A stretch of 64,000 nt of DNA from Bacillota bacterium. Its GTDB lineage: Bacteria > Bacillota > Desulfotomaculia > Desulfotomaculales > VENG01. Of the stretch, positions 50,876-60,027 are shown piece after piece. The stretch covers positions 1-64,000 of the forward strand of contig VENG01000013.1 in assembly GCA_009711705.1 (NCBI GenBank), given 5' to 3'. The position numbers were made by a program, and so were the translations under genes. Under the pieces are notes generated by a model. That model did no database searches. It saw nothing but the letters and a program-made list of their open reading frames with translations, and was not told where the DNA came from. The number at the start of each line of letters is the position of its first letter. The first letter of the stretch is position 1.

Positions 50876-51751
50876 TCAACAAGTATTTCGGTACTTTTTG
50901 AGTACTGACCGGACGTGCAACCAGCCTGCTCCTACAGCTCCCAGACCGATAAAGATTAAAGTACGGTCGTGCAGCAATATATACCGGTGGTCACTGTCAG
51001 GCATAAGGCACATAAAAATAAAAAGCCCCACCGGGACTAAATCAGCTATTACAGCAGTCGTTCTTATTTCAGCCGTGTTCGCATCAACCTGCTGACGATA
51101 CCGTTCCAGGAACCGAATGTGCTCGGATGCAGATTCAAGTGTTTCCCGGGCGTTTTCCCCACCTCCTAATTCTTCGATGATCCTAAGGTTTTCTGATAGC
51201 TTCTTCATTTCGGGTAATTCAAACTGTTCTATGGCTCTTTCCACGGCTTTGTAAGCAGTATCACCGTTTTTGATCCCCTGGTTTATATATGCGAAAACAC
51301 TACGGGCAGGCTCTTGAAATTCGGAGGCCACACTACTTATACCGTCAACGTATGAGCCTACGGCGGCATGTGCGGCTATGGTAGTAACCGCACGGGGAAA
51401 TTGTTTACGAAAAGCAGTTACAAACCTGTCACGTGTTGTGGTATAAATGAACCTTGGGACAATTGCAAAGACAATCAACCCAAGTAATAGGCTTATTACG
51501 AATCCACCTAATATTCCTATGGCAAACCCACTTGAACCACCTATCAAGGCATATTTTAAAGACTTTTGCCTCCATCCTTTAGGTATTCCCCACAAAGTGT
51601 CCAGAAAATTTGCCTTCGGTTCTTTAATAATTTCAGACTCTTCTGATCGCCCGAGGAGTACCTCTAACATGCTGTCTTTTTTTCTATAAATGCACCCAAC
51701 TGAGAAAGAAGTTATAGCCGCAAAAACAAATACAGCTAACCAGATATTTAT
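50876..51751 (-). CDS. tadB: TadB-like platform protein (Tad locus 2), apparent AUA start
   Basis: About 291 residues. An N-terminal membrane helix (WLAVFVFAAITSFSVGCIY) is included only if translation begins at ATA 51751, 8 nt after GGAGG (51760-51764); the first ATG (51670) would delete that helix. The T2SS-F domain (RKQFPRAVTTIAAHAAVGSYVDG, ENLRIIEELGGGENARETLES) and C-terminal helices follow. ATA begins immediately after the cpaB stop. Confidence 0.8.
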   Translation of the reverse strand: MNIWLAVFVFAAITSFSVGCIYRKKDSMLEVLLGRSEESEIIKEPKANFLDTLWGIPKGWRQKSLKYALIGGSSGFAIGILGGFVISLLLGLIVFAIVPRFIYTTTRDRFVTAFRKQFPRAVTTIAAHAAVGSYVDGISSVASEFQEPARSVFAYINQGIKNGDTAYKAVERAIEQFELPEMKKLSENLRIIEELGGGENARETLESASEHIRFLERYRQQVDANTAEIRTTAVIADLVPVGLFIFMCLMPDSDHRYILLHDRTLIFIGLGAVGAGWLHVRSVLKKYRNTC

Positions 51752-51754
51752 GGT

Positions 51755-52357
51755 TTATCCCTCCTCGGTACTAGGATTTAGGTGCATAGCAAGACTTTCA
51801 CCCGCACTCTGGGCGCTTAAGATAGCGTCTGCTTCGTCCGGTGTTACTGCAAGGACGACTGCCCCTTTAACCCCGCCTTTTTTAGGTATCGCCAAAACAG
51901 TAGCTTTTTTTATTAGTTCCCTGGTTATACCTTCTTTTGATGCTCTGACAGATACTGTGTTTTTTTCTTTCAGAGAATTACCTACTGTAGTATATATATC
52001 AGCAGGTACGGCTACCGCCACCCTTCCATTAAGTAGTGATAATTTTGCGGGTACCCCAGCATTACTTATAGGCTGAAACATGGATTCTCTTAATACAGTT
52101 CCTTGCGGGATATAACCCTTCGCAGTCATACCGGCAAGTTGTCTACTATCACGTATGGTATCCATTTTCAAGGCTCCCCTGGGTGTGCGTCCGGGCATCA
52201 CATTTTTTCCCGTTACCATTTCGTCAGGCGCTATACTGGTGCTGGATATAACTACAGGAACCATCCCGGCCACGGAGTTATACCCATATGCCGCCAGGGC
52301 TGCGACCATAACCGCGAAAGCAACTGAAGCAATAAAAAATAACTTATAGTTACGCAA
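51755..52357 (-). CDS. cpaB: CpaB/RcpC-like SAF-domain protein (Tad locus 2)
   Basis: The 200-residue protein has one membrane helix (FFIASVAFAVMVAALAAYGY), a SAF domain (VVISSTSIAPDEMVTGKNV, GYIPQGTVLRESMF) and an RcpC-like region (GRVAVAVPADIYTTVGNSLKE). It is shorter than the locus 1 version, with no long tail. TTG start 8 nt after AAAGGAG. Confidence 0.75.
   Translation of the reverse strand: MRNYKLFFIASVAFAVMVAALAAYGYNSVAGMVPVVISSTSIAPDEMVTGKNVMPGRTPRGALKMDTIRDSRQLAGMTAKGYIPQGTVLRESMFQPISNAGVPAKLSLLNGRVAVAVPADIYTTVGNSLKEKNTVSVRASKEGITRELIKKATVLAIPKKGGVKGAVVLAVTPDEADAILSAQSAGESLAMHLNPSTEEG
51760..51764 (-). promoter_or_regulatory. Ribosome binding site that points to the AUA start of tadB (locus 2)
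   Basis: A perfect GGAGG in the last codons of the cpaB-like gene lies 8 nt before ATA at 51751. Confidence 0.6.
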
Positions 52358-52381
52358 CTCTTTAACTCCTTTCGAAAAAAA

Positions 52382-53677
52382 CTAATAAAACAGGTACTCC
52401 GGCACCTTAATGCCATACTTTCCCATACCTTCAAGAGCTCTTTGAGGTATATAACCGGTAGGTATTAGATCGCCATTTTTACGTACAAATATATCCCTAA
52501 CTTCCGGTGGTTCACCGTCAGATTTAAGCACTTCTGATATCTGTGAGCATACGCGCTTTCCATCTGGAGTCCTATCCATTTGCACTATGATATGCAGGGC
52601 AGCACCGATGATCCGGTTAAGGCCATCCGGTTTCATGTTTGCCGTCTCCGGTGCCTGGGCCAACATCATGGGAACACGAACATGCGCGGCATCCTGGGCA
52701 TTATCTGCGTGAAGAGTGCCTATACTTCCGTCCTGCCCCATCGCCATAGCCTGCAACATATAATATACTGAGCGATCGCGGACTTCTGCCACCAGTATGC
52801 GCGTACCACGGCTTTGAAGTGAATGTTTTAGGAGTTGGTCAAACTTAATTTCACCTTTTCCTTCAATATTGGGTGGCCTGGCTACAAATATCCGGAGGTT
52901 AGGGTGTTCCAACGGGCATTCTCTTACTTCTTCAACCAATACCGGCAGTTCCATGGGGTCAAGTTCATAGCCCAGTACAGCAATCATGGTTGTTTTTCCT
53001 GACCCCATGGGACCGCAGAAGACCATGTTTCTTCGACCGGGAATGCATAGTTTTAAAAATTGTGCTGCCTTTTGAGAAAATGTTTTATTCTTAATCAGTT
53101 CATCAATGTTGTTAACGTAGGTAAATTTACGAATTGCAATGTTGGGCTTTTCGCATAACGGGGGAATAGTAATAGCAACCCTGTACCCACCTGGCAAGGT
53201 TAAAGATACTTTTGGGTTGCTTTCATCAATCTTGCTTTTCCCTAAGTAGCAAAGACGTTCGATAAACAGCATTAAGTGACTGGCGCTGTGAAACCTTATG
53301 TCTGCTATCTGTAGGAGGTTATGTTTTTCGTACAGGACTCTATCTTCATTGATTACCACAATATCCGTTATATCCGGGTCATCAATCAGGTTTTGCAGTG
53401 GCCCGTACCCTGTTAGTTCATTTTTAATCTGACACGCTATGTGCATCCGGTCATTATAAACCAGGTTCGGATACTCTTGCATCAAGTGCCGGTTGATTTC
53501 CGATTCCAGCTCATGGTCACCAGGATGTTTACCTTCCCGGTAAAGGTTTAGTATATACCTGCGGGAACTTTCAACCACATTTTCCATTTTACCTATTATG
53601 TTTTTTTCAATTTCTTGCTGCTGCCGCTTTCTTAGTATTTCAGAGTTACCCCGTAGGCCGCGGAATTCTTTGCTCAA
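52382..53677 (-). CDS. cpaF: CpaF/TadA secretion ATPase (Tad locus 2)
   Basis: The 431-residue protein has the canonical motifs: N-terminal DRMHIACQIKNELTGYGPLQ, Walker A GPMGSGKTT, Walker B LVAEVRD, and His box GTLHADN. It is closer to typical CpaF than the locus 1 enzyme (GPVNAGKTT, GEILG, YHSKN). TTG start at 53677 follows AAGGAG. Confidence 0.9.
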   Translation of the reverse strand: MSKEFRGLRGNSEILRKRQQQEIEKNIIGKMENVVESSRRYILNLYREGKHPGDHELESEINRHLMQEYPNLVYNDRMHIACQIKNELTGYGPLQNLIDDPDITDIVVINEDRVLYEKHNLLQIADIRFHSASHLMLFIERLCYLGKSKIDESNPKVSLTLPGGYRVAITIPPLCEKPNIAIRKFTYVNNIDELIKNKTFSQKAAQFLKLCIPGRRNMVFCGPMGSGKTTMIAVLGYELDPMELPVLVEEVRECPLEHPNLRIFVARPPNIEGKGEIKFDQLLKHSLQSRGTRILVAEVRDRSVYYMLQAMAMGQDGSIGTLHADNAQDAAHVRVPMMLAQAPETANMKPDGLNRIIGAALHIIVQMDRTPDGKRVCSQISEVLKSDGEPPEVRDIFVRKNGDLIPTGYIPQRALEGMGKYGIKVPEYLFY

Positions 53678-53692
53678 ATAATCACTCCTTCC

Positions 53693-55087
53693 CTATAAGT
53701 TAGCTTTCTTGCCAAATCTGAAAAATTTTTTAAACATATTCCCCTTCTTTTCTTTATCGTCATTGCCAAAAAGCTCTCTGGGAAACAGCTCCTTTAATAC
53801 CTTGTCCATAACCTCCAAAAAAGGAATCAATTCCCCACCCAAATGCGGTACTAAAGCCTGTTGGGCTAGCTTATTATATACCGCAGGGTCGTAAGGGAAT
53901 TCTGCTATCAGGGGGTATCCTCCTGTTATTTGGGCGATGGTTTCGTCTGTATTTTTCAAACTGGCCCCATCACGCTTTTCATTCATTACTACCCGTACTG
54001 TTCCGTCGGCAGTATTTAATTGGTTAACTATATCAGTTGCGAAATGAGAAAGGTTGTCTAGTACTGGATACTCGGGGCTTACCACAATCATTATTTCATC
54101 TGACGACTCCATGGCGGCCACTACAGAATCTGATAATGTATTACCGCAGTCAATAACGATAGCTGGGAAATGACGGTGGATAACACTTATCACCTTTTGT
54201 ACCAGTTCATAATTAATAAATTCTTCTTCAGCTAGCCGGCGTAGTGGGGGCAGGTAACAAAGATTTTTCCGGTGCTTGATTAAGTAGTTTTCTACCGTAT
54301 CCCGGTTTGCCCTGTGATCCCAAGGGAAATTTGCCCACGCCGCTAGTGTTTTTTCCTGTGGTGAGGGTGCTTTATTATTTGCTCCACTGCAGATCAAAGC
54401 ATCTTTCTTTTCCACGATGTTACCGAAATATCTGATCACATCGCCGTATGCCCGGTTCATGTCTAGGTCAAGTATTGCTACATCCAGGTCGGTTAAGACA
54501 GCTAAGCTTTCAGCCATTGATACCGAGATAACGGTTTTCCCGACACCACCCTTTTGCCCGAAGATGGAGATTATTTTCGGTCTTACTGGTATTCCGCGTT
54601 TTTGATTTTCTCTTAGCCGCACCATTTCAACCCGGGCTTTACTGTCTGACTCACCTCGGATTACTTCCGGAATATCTTCCGGTTCATCTCCAAATACGTT
54701 AGTTTCTTTCTGTGTGTTCCTACTGATTAATTCCGGGTATTGAGTGAAATAGTTGAAAATACTTTTAAGCTCATTGCCTTTAAGGGCTACTTTTGCCCTG
54801 TATTTGGTCCACTTGCGAAAACATTTAGCAGGGTTTTCTTCTGAAATAAAAATAGTACCGGTTACTTCATTTCTGGTTGCCATATCGATCATCAGCTCAA
54901 TTTCTTCATCATGGAATCCCAGGAGAACCGCATGGGCACCCCTGGCATTTCCTTCTAACGCTTCTATAGCTGACGAAGGATTGTTGTTTAGGGAAATGAT
55001 TCTGATGTCGTTAGCATATGATTGTCTGGTCATACTTTGAATTCGGTTTATGAAGTCTGGTGGGCCGGCAACTAAGATTTTAATCAT
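53693..55087 (-). CDS. cpaE: CpaE/TadZ-like ATPase with receiver-like N terminus (1 of 4)
   Basis: The 464-residue protein has an N-terminal receiver-like domain of about 120 residues (IKILVAGPPDFINRI, AVLLGFHDEEIEL) followed by a MinD/ParA-type ATPase with GQKGGVGKTVISVSMAE, VAILDLDMNRAYGDV and VIDCGNTLSDS. CpaE/TadZ proteins place Tad pili at a cell pole. The P-loop is complete. ATG at 55087 behind GGAGG. Confidence 0.75.
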   Translation of the reverse strand: MIKILVAGPPDFINRIQSMTRQSYANDIRIISLNNNPSSAIEALEGNARGAHAVLLGFHDEEIELMIDMATRNEVTGTIFISEENPAKCFRKWTKYRAKVALKGNELKSIFNYFTQYPELISRNTQKETNVFGDEPEDIPEVIRGESDSKARVEMVRLRENQKRGIPVRPKIISIFGQKGGVGKTVISVSMAESLAVLTDLDVAILDLDMNRAYGDVIRYFGNIVEKKDALICSGANNKAPSPQEKTLAAWANFPWDHRANRDTVENYLIKHRKNLCYLPPLRRLAEEEFINYELVQKVISVIHRHFPAIVIDCGNTLSDSVVAAMESSDEIMIVVSPEYPVLDNLSHFATDIVNQLNTADGTVRVVMNEKRDGASLKNTDETIAQITGGYPLIAEFPYDPAVYNKLAQQALVPHLGGELIPFLEVMDKVLKELFPRELFGNDDKEKKGNMFKKFFRFGKKANL

Positions 55088-55098
55088 TAACGGTCCTC

Positions 55099-56127
55099 CT
55101 ATTGTTCAATTCTGGAAGCAAGTTTTCCAATTGCAATTGTAATAACTTCGCTCTTGTTATATGCTGAGGTTTCATCTGCAAGAGCTGCACTACAACCGGA
55201 AAAATCATTTTTAATTATTATCACTTCATCTTCAACAATACTCTGTATAAGGTCTGGTTCGATGTCCGGTATAGCTTTGTTATAAATGAATAGAGCATCC
55301 CTCATATTCTTGGCTGGATCAACTGCCTGGAATATGTCGCTGTCCATAACCACAACAGTCTTATCGGGCTGTACCGCTTTTAAATGTTCCTCGTCAGGCA
55401 AGGGCGAAAAGTCTATAATCACCCAACGGTATTCTTTCCGTAGGATTTCTACTAGGTTACTCAATTCTTCGCCTACTTCCCAGATAGGCTTATTAGGTTT
55501 GTACAAATCACTATAGCCAATAGGGGCCATTAGAAATTTATCTTTTTCGTTAAAATCACTGACTTTACAATGAAATTTAACATTTTGAGGGATACCTAGA
55601 TCTACGATTGCTACCTTGCCTCCTATTTCGGCATAGTGATAAGCAAGGCTTGTGGCTACGGTTGTACTTCCAACTCCACCCCTAAAACCCCTGACGGCTA
55701 TGACTTTTACCCTGTGAGAAGTAGTCTTTTCTTCATGGGGGAAGAAATCATCATCATTGATATCAAAATAAAGATCATCCTCATTTTTTTGCTGCAGGGT
55801 CTCTTTAATTGAGTTAATAGTATCTGTCAACCGGCTTATGGAAAGCCCCTGGCCTTCTATCATGTAGAATATATTGTCTTTTGGAACTCCTGCCTGTACA
55901 GCTTTTTCTTCAAACTGTTTCCCTGTTTCGTCCGGTTTGATTGGAATTACTATACTTGCATGAGGATTTCTAATATATGGGGTGGGGTCAGTTACGCCTC
56001 CTTGATTGCTTTTTCTAATGATAATGGAAATTACATTATCGGTTTCGTTATCTTCACATATAGTTAACCCGGTCTGTGAGGAGATTTTTTGGTTAACGTT
56101 GTCGGGCAGCATACTAAATAGCTTCAA
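55099..56127 (-). CDS. cpaE: CpaE/TadZ-like protein with altered P-loop (2 of 4)
   Basis: The 342-residue protein has a diverged N terminus and a ParA fold with RGFRGGVGSTTVATSLA: the last lysine of the P-loop is Ser, as in many TadZ proteins (GGVGxST). VAIVDLGIPQN and WVIIDFSPLPDEEH occupy the Walker A' and B positions. Probably binds nucleotide without normal hydrolysis. TTG start 8 nt after GGGAGG. Confidence 0.7.
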   Translation of the reverse strand: MKLFSMLPDNVNQKISSQTGLTICEDNETDNVISIIIRKSNQGGVTDPTPYIRNPHASIVIPIKPDETGKQFEEKAVQAGVPKDNIFYMIEGQGLSISRLTDTINSIKETLQQKNEDDLYFDINDDDFFPHEEKTTSHRVKVIAVRGFRGGVGSTTVATSLAYHYAEIGGKVAIVDLGIPQNVKFHCKVSDFNEKDKFLMAPIGYSDLYKPNKPIWEVGEELSNLVEILRKEYRWVIIDFSPLPDEEHLKAVQPDKTVVVMDSDIFQAVDPAKNMRDALFIYNKAIPDIEPDLIQSIVEDEVIIIKNDFSGCSAALADETSAYNKSEVITIAIGKLASRIEQ

Positions 56128-56132
56128 CCTAA

Positions 56133-57344
56133 CTACCTCCCGAAAATGGACTTAAGGCCAGAGAAAAAGGACGTGCTTTTTTCCTGGTTTTCATATTCAA
56201 TTTCAAACGGCAGGTGTTTTGCTGCTATTTTTTTAACAGCTTCACCTGCCGTACATTCTTTAAACTGCACTGCCAGTTTCTTGGCTTTTTTCGCTGCGTT
56301 CACTCCCATGGTATCTAATGGTATCTCGTCAAAATCTTTAAAGCCAAGTTTTTTGGCTGTCTCTTTCGGAGTGTAAAACCCTTTTGGATCTACCATATTA
56401 ATAGAGAGACGCATGTTTTTAGTATCCGGATGGCTTTCGTGAAAATGATTGAATTTACCCAATGTTTTTTCATCCTGGCCACCGACGATAAAAATTGTAT
56501 CTGAAAGTTCCAGTGCCTTTTTTGAGTGTGCCGAAAAAGCATTTACCCCAAGGTCAATCATTACAAAGTCAAAGTTCTCGGCCATGGCCAATATAAGATC
56601 TTCAATTTCTTCGGCCGGCAGTGTGTCACCCGAAAATGGATAAGAAGGGAGAATATACAGCTTAGAATTATGCTGCAGTAGACTCCCTTTAAGGTTGCGT
56701 GCATAGTCACGCCAGTTCGCAACTGTTGCCCAGCCGTTTTTAGGAACTTTTGCTTTTTTGTCAATTACTTTATCACGTTGTTCCGGAGACATTAGCCCGG
56801 TTGCAGTGTCCACATCACCATACCCAAGGTCTAAGTCAATGACTGCTGATGATACGCTTTTGAGTGCCATGTAGCCAGCCAGGTTTATCGAAGTAAAAGT
56901 TTTCCCAACTCCACCGGCCGCAGAAAAGCTTGAGGCAATATATCCCTTTTGTATTTGTGGTCGTGCTATAGCAGGCGGAGTTAGGTTTTGAGGTCTTTCT
57001 GGAGTTTGTTTCGGTGGCTGTACCGGACCTTCTACTTCTTCAGGCTGGAAATCTAATGTCAAATCGTCTTCACTGCTTGCTGGTTCCTCTTGTGCGATTA
57101 GTTCTTCTAACTTGGGACGTATTGTTTTCAGATTGGCAGTATCATGCGTTTTGATTAAATCCCATTCCCTGGCCGTAATCATATCTGTAATAACTACAAT
57201 GACGGGTATGCCTTGTAAACCTTGAAGTTTTTCATTATTGCCGGGCATTTCAATTACGGCGTATTTAGCCTTATTTAAACTTGGTGATATTTTAAAGTCG
57301 TTTAACGTATCAAGCAATATTTCTGATCCAAAGATGCATATCAA
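56133..57344 (-). CDS. cpaE: CpaE-like ParA ATPase (3 of 4)
   Basis: The 403-residue protein has a receiver-like N-terminal region, a proline-rich linker (about residues 110-140) and a ParA domain with SFSAAGGVGKTFTSINLAG, SAVIDLDLGYGDVD and FVMIDLGVNAFS. The P-loop is complete. TTG start at 57344 behind GGGGGAA. It lies 6 bp from the preceding paralogue, in one operon. Confidence 0.75.
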   Translation of the reverse strand: MICIFGSEILLDTLNDFKISPSLNKAKYAVIEMPGNNEKLQGLQGIPVIVVITDMITAREWDLIKTHDTANLKTIRPKLEELIAQEEPASSEDDLTLDFQPEEVEGPVQPPKQTPERPQNLTPPAIARPQIQKGYIASSFSAAGGVGKTFTSINLAGYMALKSVSSAVIDLDLGYGDVDTATGLMSPEQRDKVIDKKAKVPKNGWATVANWRDYARNLKGSLLQHNSKLYILPSYPFSGDTLPAEEIEDLILAMAENFDFVMIDLGVNAFSAHSKKALELSDTIFIVGGQDEKTLGKFNHFHESHPDTKNMRLSINMVDPKGFYTPKETAKKLGFKDFDEIPLDTMGVNAAKKAKKLAVQFKECTAGEAVKKIAAKHLPFEIEYENQEKSTSFFSGLKSIFGR

Positions 57345-57362
57345 TTATTTCATTCCCCCTAT

Positions 57363-58268
57363 CTATGCCCCATAGACTTTTAAGTTAAGTTCACTTAGAA
57401 GTGGTACCAGGTCGTCACGGCTACCCAGATTAACTATTACCTGCCTTTTTTGTTCTAATTCAGAAGTGACTATTTCCCGAAGGCACCGGATGTCCCTTTT
57501 CTCTATTTCTTCCCCTACCTCGCGGTCAATACTATAATAATACACCTTTCGATTTATTCTAGCCGGCTGCGCTGACAATCCTAATCGCCAGTCGTGCTGC
57601 CAAAGCTTTGAGTTATTAATCCCTAGTTGTAAAGCCAGGCTATTGGCTAAGTCAACATCAACAAGCACTAAAAACTTTTTTGTAGATTCTATAAAGTTAA
57701 CCAATGCTTCCGTATTAGTTCCAGTAATAATTATCGATTCGTTCGGTATTATTTGAGTTTCATATTTGATATGTGAATTTAAGTTTTTTTTACTACGATC
57801 CTTTCTAAAAATGTTTTTAAGTATTTGGCTTTTTTCAGTTTTACTTTCACTTTCCACGCTGTCATTGTTATTGTTCTCAATTGATTTGTTTATTAAAGAT
57901 AATCCATGTCTGGCCGGTGTTGGAGTATAGATTTTGTTTATGACTAGTCCAATTGTTATTTCACCAAATAATATGTCATAAACACCAAATTCGCAGATTT
58001 TTTTAACGATTGAGTCATCCGGTGTTAGAAGGCCCGCAATAAAGATAACTCTCATTTCCATTATGCGAAGCTTATATATAACGTTAGTAACATCCGTTTG
58101 ACCTTCAAGCCAGGAAGTTATCACAACCACATCAGGTTTATGCTGCTGCGCTATAGAAAGGACAGCCTCAAGATAGTAAACCGGCCTGCTTACCAGTTCT
58201 ATTTCATTTTCCTCAGCAATCGCATTATCCAGTTGCTCCTCATTTGTTGCCAAGAGTACCTTAACCAA
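57363..58268 (-). CDS. CpaE-like protein lacking a P-loop (4 of 4)
   Basis: The 301-residue protein has a receiver-like domain (VKVLLATNEEQLDNAI, PDVVVITSWLEGQTD), an Asn/Ser-rich linker, and a C-terminal half that keeps the ParA strand order (IIITGTNTEALVNF, KKFLVLVDVDLANSLALQLG, RQVIVNLGSRDD) but has no P-loop. It looks like a degenerate partner subunit of the other three. TTG start behind GAGGTGG. Confidence 0.6.
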   Translation of the reverse strand: MVKVLLATNEEQLDNAIAEENEIELVSRPVYYLEAVLSIAQQHKPDVVVITSWLEGQTDVTNVIYKLRIMEMRVIFIAGLLTPDDSIVKKICEFGVYDILFGEITIGLVINKIYTPTPARHGLSLINKSIENNNNDSVESESKTEKSQILKNIFRKDRSKKNLNSHIKYETQIIPNESIIITGTNTEALVNFIESTKKFLVLVDVDLANSLALQLGINNSKLWQHDWRLGLSAQPARINRKVYYYSIDREVGEEIEKRDIRCLREIVTSELEQKRQVIVNLGSRDDLVPLLSELNLKVYGA

Positions 58269-58280
58269 TCCGTAACCACC

Positions 58281-60008
58281 TCATTCCATGCTCAAAATAT
58301 CAAGGGGATCAATCCAGCGTCCATCTTCTTTAATTCCAATATGCAAATGGGGTCCTGTTGATTTTCCTGTTGAGCCTACATTGGCAAAATGCTGGCCCGG
58401 TTCAACTATATCCCCTACTTTAACCCTCAGTGAGCCTTCCTGTAGGTGGGCGTAAACATAAAGATGAATACCATCACGTACTGTTATGCGCAAACCATAA
58501 CTTTCATTGTGATTGTTAGGGTTCGCCCAGCCAGAAGAGGTTACAATACCGGAAGAAACTGAGACTACATCACTCCCCATGGGAGCCGCAATATCCATTC
58601 CTGTATGCAATTCGTTCGGGGTACTGTTAATAGGATCTTTTCTCCAACCAAAAGGGGATGAAATGTTGTAATACTCCGGTGTGGGCCAGATTCCAGAAAG
58701 TGTTTCTTGTTTTAGGTTTTCTGCTATTTCCCAGATTGGTTGAGCATATTCTACCTTGCACCACTCATCTACATTTTCATAAAGCATCTTTTTGCCAAGA
58801 GGTAAGGTTCTAAAGCCGCCGTATTGCTTAAGAGCGGGTAAAGTGGATTGTTGCCAATTGTTATCCCAGTTTATCCTGTTTAGACCGTAGTTTTGCAGCA
58901 TATATGCACCTACAAAAATTTGTGCCCGGGTGTTTTCCCGGTCCAGGCCAGCATCAAAACCTAACCGTGGGGCGTAGGCATCCCAGTTGTTTGGCGAAAC
59001 CCCCATGAGTCCGAAACAACCGGTACTTGCATTTTCAGCTTGGATATTAAAAGATGATTCTTTAAAAGCTACCGCAGCCAGGAACCACCACGGTATACCA
59101 AATTCATTCTCTGCTTCTCTGAAAAATTGTATCAGCCCGGCCGGAACGGTTGAGCTGGAGACGAATGAGTATCCAATATTTTCGATAAGCCAATCAAGCC
59201 ATTCTTTTTTTTCGTTAAAACCTCTGCCTGCTTCTAAAACCGCAGTACGGGTAAATTCAGCATCCGGGTCGTTCGGGACTTGATAAAGTTCTTTAAGGTA
59301 ACTCTCTAATCGCTCCCATTTTGCAAGGGTGTGAGTTGTGTCTAAAACTTCTTTTTTTACGGTAGTGTCACCATATCTAAAAGTCTTCCATTTGTAGTGA
59401 TACTGGTACCAACCATATATAGTGTTAGCCTCTACCAGTAGGTGAATATCCCTTGTGCTTGTACTGGAGTTTCCTTCACTATCAGTAGTCGTTGTTATTA
59501 TTTGAGATGGTTTATAATAAAAAAATGGCCGTTGATCAGCGGCCACTTCTTCACGTAAAGTATCAGGTATTTCAGCCTCATTAAAAGAATATGCCCAATA
59601 AAGGGCTGTCGAGTGTGTTACCCCCCAGGTTAATCTCAAAGGGTAATCTTTCCGGTATTCATCTACCATCTGCCCTATATGATCAGTTCCTTTCCTGGGA
59701 TAATGTGGATTATCAGGGGTTGATTCATTAGGCACTAACCATGTTTCCTTAACATTATTTTCGTCTACAAGTTCCATGTATTGTTGTTGTATTTCAGTAT
59801 CTTGCTCTGAAGGATCGGCCCCGGTAAGTGCAGTTTGGGCCGTCATAGAATAGTAAGTTAGACCGACCAATAAAATACAGGCAACCACAGCTAATATAAT
59901 TGGCATACAAGGTAAAAGCCAAATAAATAGCTTTTTAGCCAGTGACTTAACCAATTTTTTGCCGGCCGATTTAGCCAAGTTGGATAAAGTATTGGTAAAT
60001 CTATTCAA
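58281..60008 (-). CDS. VirB1-like lytic transglycosylase fused to M23 peptidase
   Basis: The 575-residue protein has an N-terminal membrane anchor (LPCMPIILAVVACILLVGL). An SLT domain around residues 310-400 holds the catalytic Glu in AAVAFKESSFNI and the CFGLMGVSPNNW motif. The C-terminal M23/LytM endopeptidase has the zinc ligands in HTGMDIAAP and HLHIGI and the VYAHLQEGSLRVKVGD stretch. Such two-enzyme hydrolases open the peptidoglycan for Gram-positive type IV secretion systems. TTG start at 60008 behind GGGGTGA. Confidence 0.88.
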   Translation of the reverse strand: MNRFTNTLSNLAKSAGKKLVKSLAKKLFIWLLPCMPIILAVVACILLVGLTYYSMTAQTALTGADPSEQDTEIQQQYMELVDENNVKETWLVPNESTPDNPHYPRKGTDHIGQMVDEYRKDYPLRLTWGVTHSTALYWAYSFNEAEIPDTLREEVAADQRPFFYYKPSQIITTTTDSEGNSSTSTRDIHLLVEANTIYGWYQYHYKWKTFRYGDTTVKKEVLDTTHTLAKWERLESYLKELYQVPNDPDAEFTRTAVLEAGRGFNEKKEWLDWLIENIGYSFVSSSTVPAGLIQFFREAENEFGIPWWFLAAVAFKESSFNIQAENASTGCFGLMGVSPNNWDAYAPRLGFDAGLDRENTRAQIFVGAYMLQNYGLNRINWDNNWQQSTLPALKQYGGFRTLPLGKKMLYENVDEWCKVEYAQPIWEIAENLKQETLSGIWPTPEYYNISSPFGWRKDPINSTPNELHTGMDIAAPMGSDVVSVSSGIVTSSGWANPNNHNESYGLRITVRDGIHLYVYAHLQEGSLRVKVGDIVEPGQHFANVGSTGKSTGPHLHIGIKEDGRWIDPLDILSME

Positions 60009-60027
60009 ACAGAATCACCCCTGTGAG

